From NCBI GenBank assembly GCA_026129135.1, contig JAHCIQ010000007.1, positions 1-64,000 on the forward strand: a stretch of 64,000 nucleotides of DNA. Direction: 5' to 3'. Positions 61,778-64,000 of this stretch are shown here, one piece after another (the stretch's first letter is position 1; every line of letters starts with the position of its first letter). The position numbers and the translations under genes were made by a program. The notes under the pieces were generated by a model. The model had not been told where the DNA came from. It saw nothing but the letters and a program-made list of their open reading frames with translations, and ran no database searches. This stretch comes from Cyanobacteria bacterium TGS_CYA1. GTDB taxonomy: Bacteria; Cyanobacteriota; Vampirovibrionia; Obscuribacterales; Obscuribacteraceae.

Positions 61778-62683
61778 ATGCGTCGTTCAAGACAGCAAAA
61801 AAGTCGTGGTCACAAAACACAGTCCACCGGTAGTGGCACTGGCTATCAAAACGACTCCTCTGCACGTTTGTTCATGCAACACGGAATCGATATCAACACC
61901 AATCTGGGTGAGGGTTTTGGACCGTTTCGCATCGAAGGTGAAGATGTAATTCTGCCTTTTGTCACCTCGGCAAATATTGCATGTGGAGCTCACGCCGGCG
62001 ACCCGGTCATCATGGAAGAGGCTCTCGAAATGGTCCGATATTATGGACTTTCGCTTGGTGCACACATCGGCTATCCTGACCTTGCAGGTTTTGGTCGTCG
62101 CGAAATTCGCATCCCCAGTAACGAACTAAGAGCAAGCATTTTGTTTCAGCTAGGCGCCCTTACAGGCATGGCTAAGACATTTGGTTTTGAAATTACCCAA
62201 GTTCGCCCGCATGGTTATTTGTACAGACAACTTTCAAATGACCAGCGCATAGCGAGCATCGTGGCAAAGGCTATCGCCGAATTCGATCAGTGGCTGGTCT
62301 TGATTGGTCCTGCCAGTCCAACCCTCTTGCAAGCCGGTGAGCGTGCAGGGCTGAGAGTGGCTCTCGAAGCCTGGGTCGACCGCACCTATGACAATAACGG
62401 TAATTTGTTGCCACATACTCATAGTCGCGCCATCATCAAGAATCCAAACGAAATCTTGCGCCAGGCACGTAATCTGATTCAAAAAGGTCAGGTCATTGCA
62501 GTGGACGGAACCCCATTACCGATTGATTTTCAAACTTTGCATATGCACGCCAAAATTCCAAACGCGGCATACATTGCAGAAGAAATCAGAAAAATGATTC
62601 CATACGCTTGCTGTTTGACCTCTGAGCCCTTCTCTGTAGACCAGGAAGAGTCGAGATTCAATTCTGCTTTTGCAATCAGCTAG
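61778..62683 (+). CDS. pxpA: LamB/YcsF family protein (PxpA, 5-oxoprolinase subunit A homologue)
   Basis: A 301-residue protein. It has a basic N-terminal extension of about 35 residues, then NLGEGFGPF, SANIACGAHAGDP, LGAHIGYPDLAGFGRREI, VRPHGYLYRQL and a C-terminal domain. These are family signatures. PxpA opens 5-oxoproline together with PxpB and PxpC, which are not in this window. The usual NADLGE at the start reads NTNLGE, and the His-Pro of GAHPGYPD is GAHIGYPD, so activity is not assured. AGAGG 7 nt upstream supports ATG 61778 over ATG 61751. Confidence 0.82.
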   Translation: MRRSRQQKSRGHKTQSTGSGTGYQNDSSARLFMQHGIDINTNLGEGFGPFRIEGEDVILPFVTSANIACGAHAGDPVIMEEALEMVRYYGLSLGAHIGYPDLAGFGRREIRIPSNELRASILFQLGALTGMAKTFGFEITQVRPHGYLYRQLSNDQRIASIVAKAIAEFDQWLVLIGPASPTLLQAGERAGLRVALEAWVDRTYDNNGNLLPHTHSRAIIKNPNEILRQARNLIQKGQVIAVDGTPLPIDFQTLHMHAKIPNAAYIAEEIRKMIPYACCLTSEPFSVDQEESRFNSAFAIS

Positions 62684-62698
62684 AACAAGACCAGAAGC

Positions 62699-63262
62699 CT
62701 AAGGCAAACGTTTGGCTTGGGGCACGATTTCGTCGTACCAGCTGCCGTAATAGTCTGGATAATCCTCGCCCGTTGTTGAAGTGATAGTATTCTGCAACGC
62801 GCGTTTAACCGCTCTGCGTCCGCCGCGGCGATAGCGCCTGAGCCACTCTAATTCAAGCGGGTCGATTTTTACCCCAGCTTCGAGCAATTCTTTGACGATT
62901 AAAATTTCGTGCACGATTGCTTCTGTTTCTTCTTCAAGACATCTGTCTACGAATTCCTGGCGCCCAGTTTTTCCAGGCACAGGATCGATAGTGGGGCGCA
63001 TGATGGCGTGCACGAATTCGTGAGCGATACTGATAAGCTTGTAGTTGCGTGGGCACCATTTGCCAATGTAGATGGTGCGTTTGGCACGGTCATAATAAGC
63101 ACGACATGGCCCATTAACGAGTCTGATTTTGACACCATCTTCGCGAATTTTTCTGATGTCCTCGACTAAAGTAGGGCACTTCAAAGCCGTTTCGACAAAC
63201 TTTTTGCCGAATTGGCGACGTAGATTTTTAACTACTTTGGATTCCAAAATCATGCTCTTCAC
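62699..63262 (-). CDS. putative zinc metallopeptidase with HEFVH motif
   Basis: A 187-residue protein. HEFVH in the segment ISIAHEFVHAIMRP (motif at about residue 81) is a classic zinc-binding HExxH, and EEETEAIVHEIL downstream offers a third Glu or His ligand. It resembles the uncharacterised HExxH families (DUF6782-like). There is no signal peptide. The C terminus is basic (RRYRRGGRRAVKR) then acidic. A cluster of TTGCCAA repeats lies upstream (63322-63403). Confidence 0.65.
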   Translation of the reverse strand: MKSMILESKVVKNLRRQFGKKFVETALKCPTLVEDIRKIREDGVKIRLVNGPCRAYYDRAKRTIYIGKWCPRNYKLISIAHEFVHAIMRPTIDPVPGKTGRQEFVDRCLEEETEAIVHEILIVKELLEAGVKIDPLELEWLRRYRRGGRRAVKRALQNTITSTTGEDYPDYYGSWYDEIVPQAKRLP

Positions 63263-63321
63263 TAATAGACCTGCTTACATTAAATTTATACCACTTTATT
63301 TAGAGGTCGAATCAGGCAAAA

Positions 63322-63403
63322 TTGCCAATATTTGGCGCTTGTCGTCACTTGCCAAGCGAATTGCCGCTTCGCCGAATTATTAAACATTGCTAATAATTGG
63401 CAA
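63322..63403. repeat. TTGCCAA repeat cluster upstream of the HEFVH gene
   Basis: TTGCCAA at 63322-63328 and 63349-63355, and its inverse TTGGCAA at 63397-63403. The first copy is part of the palindrome GCCAA-TAT-TTGGC (63324-63336). The region lies between two minus-strand genes. It could be an operator array for the HEFVH gene. Confidence 0.5.
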
Positions 63404-63408
63404 ATAGG

Positions 63409-64000
63409 TCAGAGTCTGGCTCTAGCTTTCACATCGAGATAGGTCTGGATAACCTTTTCTGAGAGCTCTTGAGGTGGGCAATCCAGCACCAGACACCCTT
63501 TCTTCTGTAGCACACTGAGGGCAATTTCGCGCTGGTGCAACAAGTCGGTCGCCACCGCTCGTTTGAAGGTCTGGTGCAGCTGTTCGACCTTGTCGGGCAA
63601 CACGATTCCACCCTGAGCCACCTGTATGACCTGGCGGTCTTTGAGAGTGACACAGAAAGGCAAATGCTTGGTGCTCATACGCCCAAGACCAGCCAAAAGC
63701 GCCTTGGAACCGGAAGGGTCGGTCAGATCCGAAAATACGACAATGAGCGAACGCCCGCCTGCTTGCCTTGAAAAATGTGCGAGCATTCCTGGATAGTCAG
63801 GCTCGACCATCACTGGCTCTGCTTTGAAAGTTGCTTCCAAAATCCTTGTCAGATGCGCTTTCCCGCGTCTTGGCGGAACATAAACGAGCGGCTTGTCGGC
63901 GAAAATGCCTAACCCGACCTGATCGTTGCTCGTAAGTCCTGTCAGCACCAAACACAGTGCAGCGTTCAAGGCGTGGTCGAAGCGTTTCAATCCTTCAAGG
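63409..64000 (-). CDS. DUF58-family protein, C-terminal part
   Basis: The C-terminal 197 or so residues of a DUF58/vWA-like protein, cut by the window edge. The frame is open through base 64000. Visible parts are RFDHALNAALCLVLTGL, DQVGLGIFADKPLVY, RSLIVVFSDLTDP and the C-terminal helix. DUF58 proteins often accompany MoxR ATPases, which would lie outside this window. A TTG at 63990 is unlikely to be the start, because the family core begins earlier. Confidence 0.8.
   Translation of the reverse strand, partial: LEGLKRFDHALNAALCLVLTGLTSNDQVGLGIFADKPLVYVPPRRGKAHLTRILEATFKAEPVMVEPDYPGMLAHFSRQAGGRSLIVVFSDLTDPSGSKALLAGLGRMSTKHLPFCVTLKDRQVIQVAQGGIVLPDKVEQLHQTFKRAVATDLLHQREIALSVLQKKGCLVLDCPPQELSEKVIQTYLDVKARARL

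Overview
The window looks like chromosome of a Gram-negative member of the cyanobacterial phylum outside the photosynthetic lineage (Melainabacteria/Vampirovibrionia, probably Obscuribacterales-like). This placement is inference from gene content. In favour are a complete SUF iron-sulfur operon with a divergent SufR-type repressor, a cyanobacteria-like Mrp without the CXXC motif, a secreted SLH-coiled-coil protein of the kind that anchors cyanobacterial outer membranes, KdsA (hence Kdo and an outer membrane), GH57 branching enzyme, and no photosynthesis gene. Coding density is very high. Genes often overlap or abut, and GTG and TTG starts are common. There is one tRNA (Gln-UUG), one intact insertion sequence, no rRNA, no CRISPR and no prophage.

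Layout. 0.1-3.4 kb (minus): M48 peptidase, Tat-exported protein, YggT. 3.5-8.4 kb (plus): thiL, folD, a membrane protein, a 50-residue membrane peptide with its own promoter, cinA, and a degenerate GGDEF protein. 8.4-10.6 kb: divergent queA/queG (queuosine synthesis), then a gene-poor stretch with a (CAA)14 microsatellite. 11-16 kb: SDR, MshEN-like protein, secD-secF behind a second degenerate GGDEF protein. 16.2-20.6 kb: amidohydrolase head-to-head with yceD-rpmF-plsX-fabD. 20.6-26.4 kb: N/Q-rich exported protein, esterase, SLH protein with a terminator, inositol-monophosphatase-like enzyme, orphan histidine kinase. 26.4-30.2 kb (minus): bL25, tRNA-Gln, recN, mrp. 30.3-34.5 kb: two tandem membrane-fused spermidine-synthase-like proteins. 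34.5-41.4 kb: sufC-B-D-Rieske-S-U-T (minus) with sufR divergent. 41.4-43.3 kb: a probable polymorphic toxin-like protein followed 3 nt later by a small immunity-like protein. 43.4-48.7 kb: MFS transporter and a two-gene phosphorelay (LRV-REC-HPt protein plus PAS hybrid kinase). 48.8-52 kb: pyk and GH57 branching enzyme. 52.1-55.8 kb: kdsA translationally coupled to an exported protein with two DTGA aspartyl-protease motifs plus TPRs. 55.9-57.5 kb: insertion sequence. 58-60.3 kb: ECF sigma, zinc anti-sigma and a Spy/CpxP-like periplasmic protein, preceded by a good ECF-type promoter. 60.3-64 kb: TPR/proline-rich protein, PxpA homologue, HEFVH putative peptidase, and the C-terminal part of a DUF58 protein cut by the window edge.

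How the genes connect. Iron-sulfur assembly (SUF, SufT, Mrp) supplies enzymes such as QueG, which has two ferredoxin-type clusters. Envelope functions recur: SecDF, KdsA, SLH protein, Spy-like stress operon, PlsX/FabD. The most interesting candidates for new biology are the toxin/immunity-like pair (41.4-43.3 kb), the double aspartyl-protease/TPR protein (53.5-55.8 kb), the ECF-ZAS-Spy operon (58.1-60.3 kb), the LRV-REC-HPt phosphorelay, and a nested palindrome upstream of recN whose half-site recurs upstream of a GGDEF-like gene.
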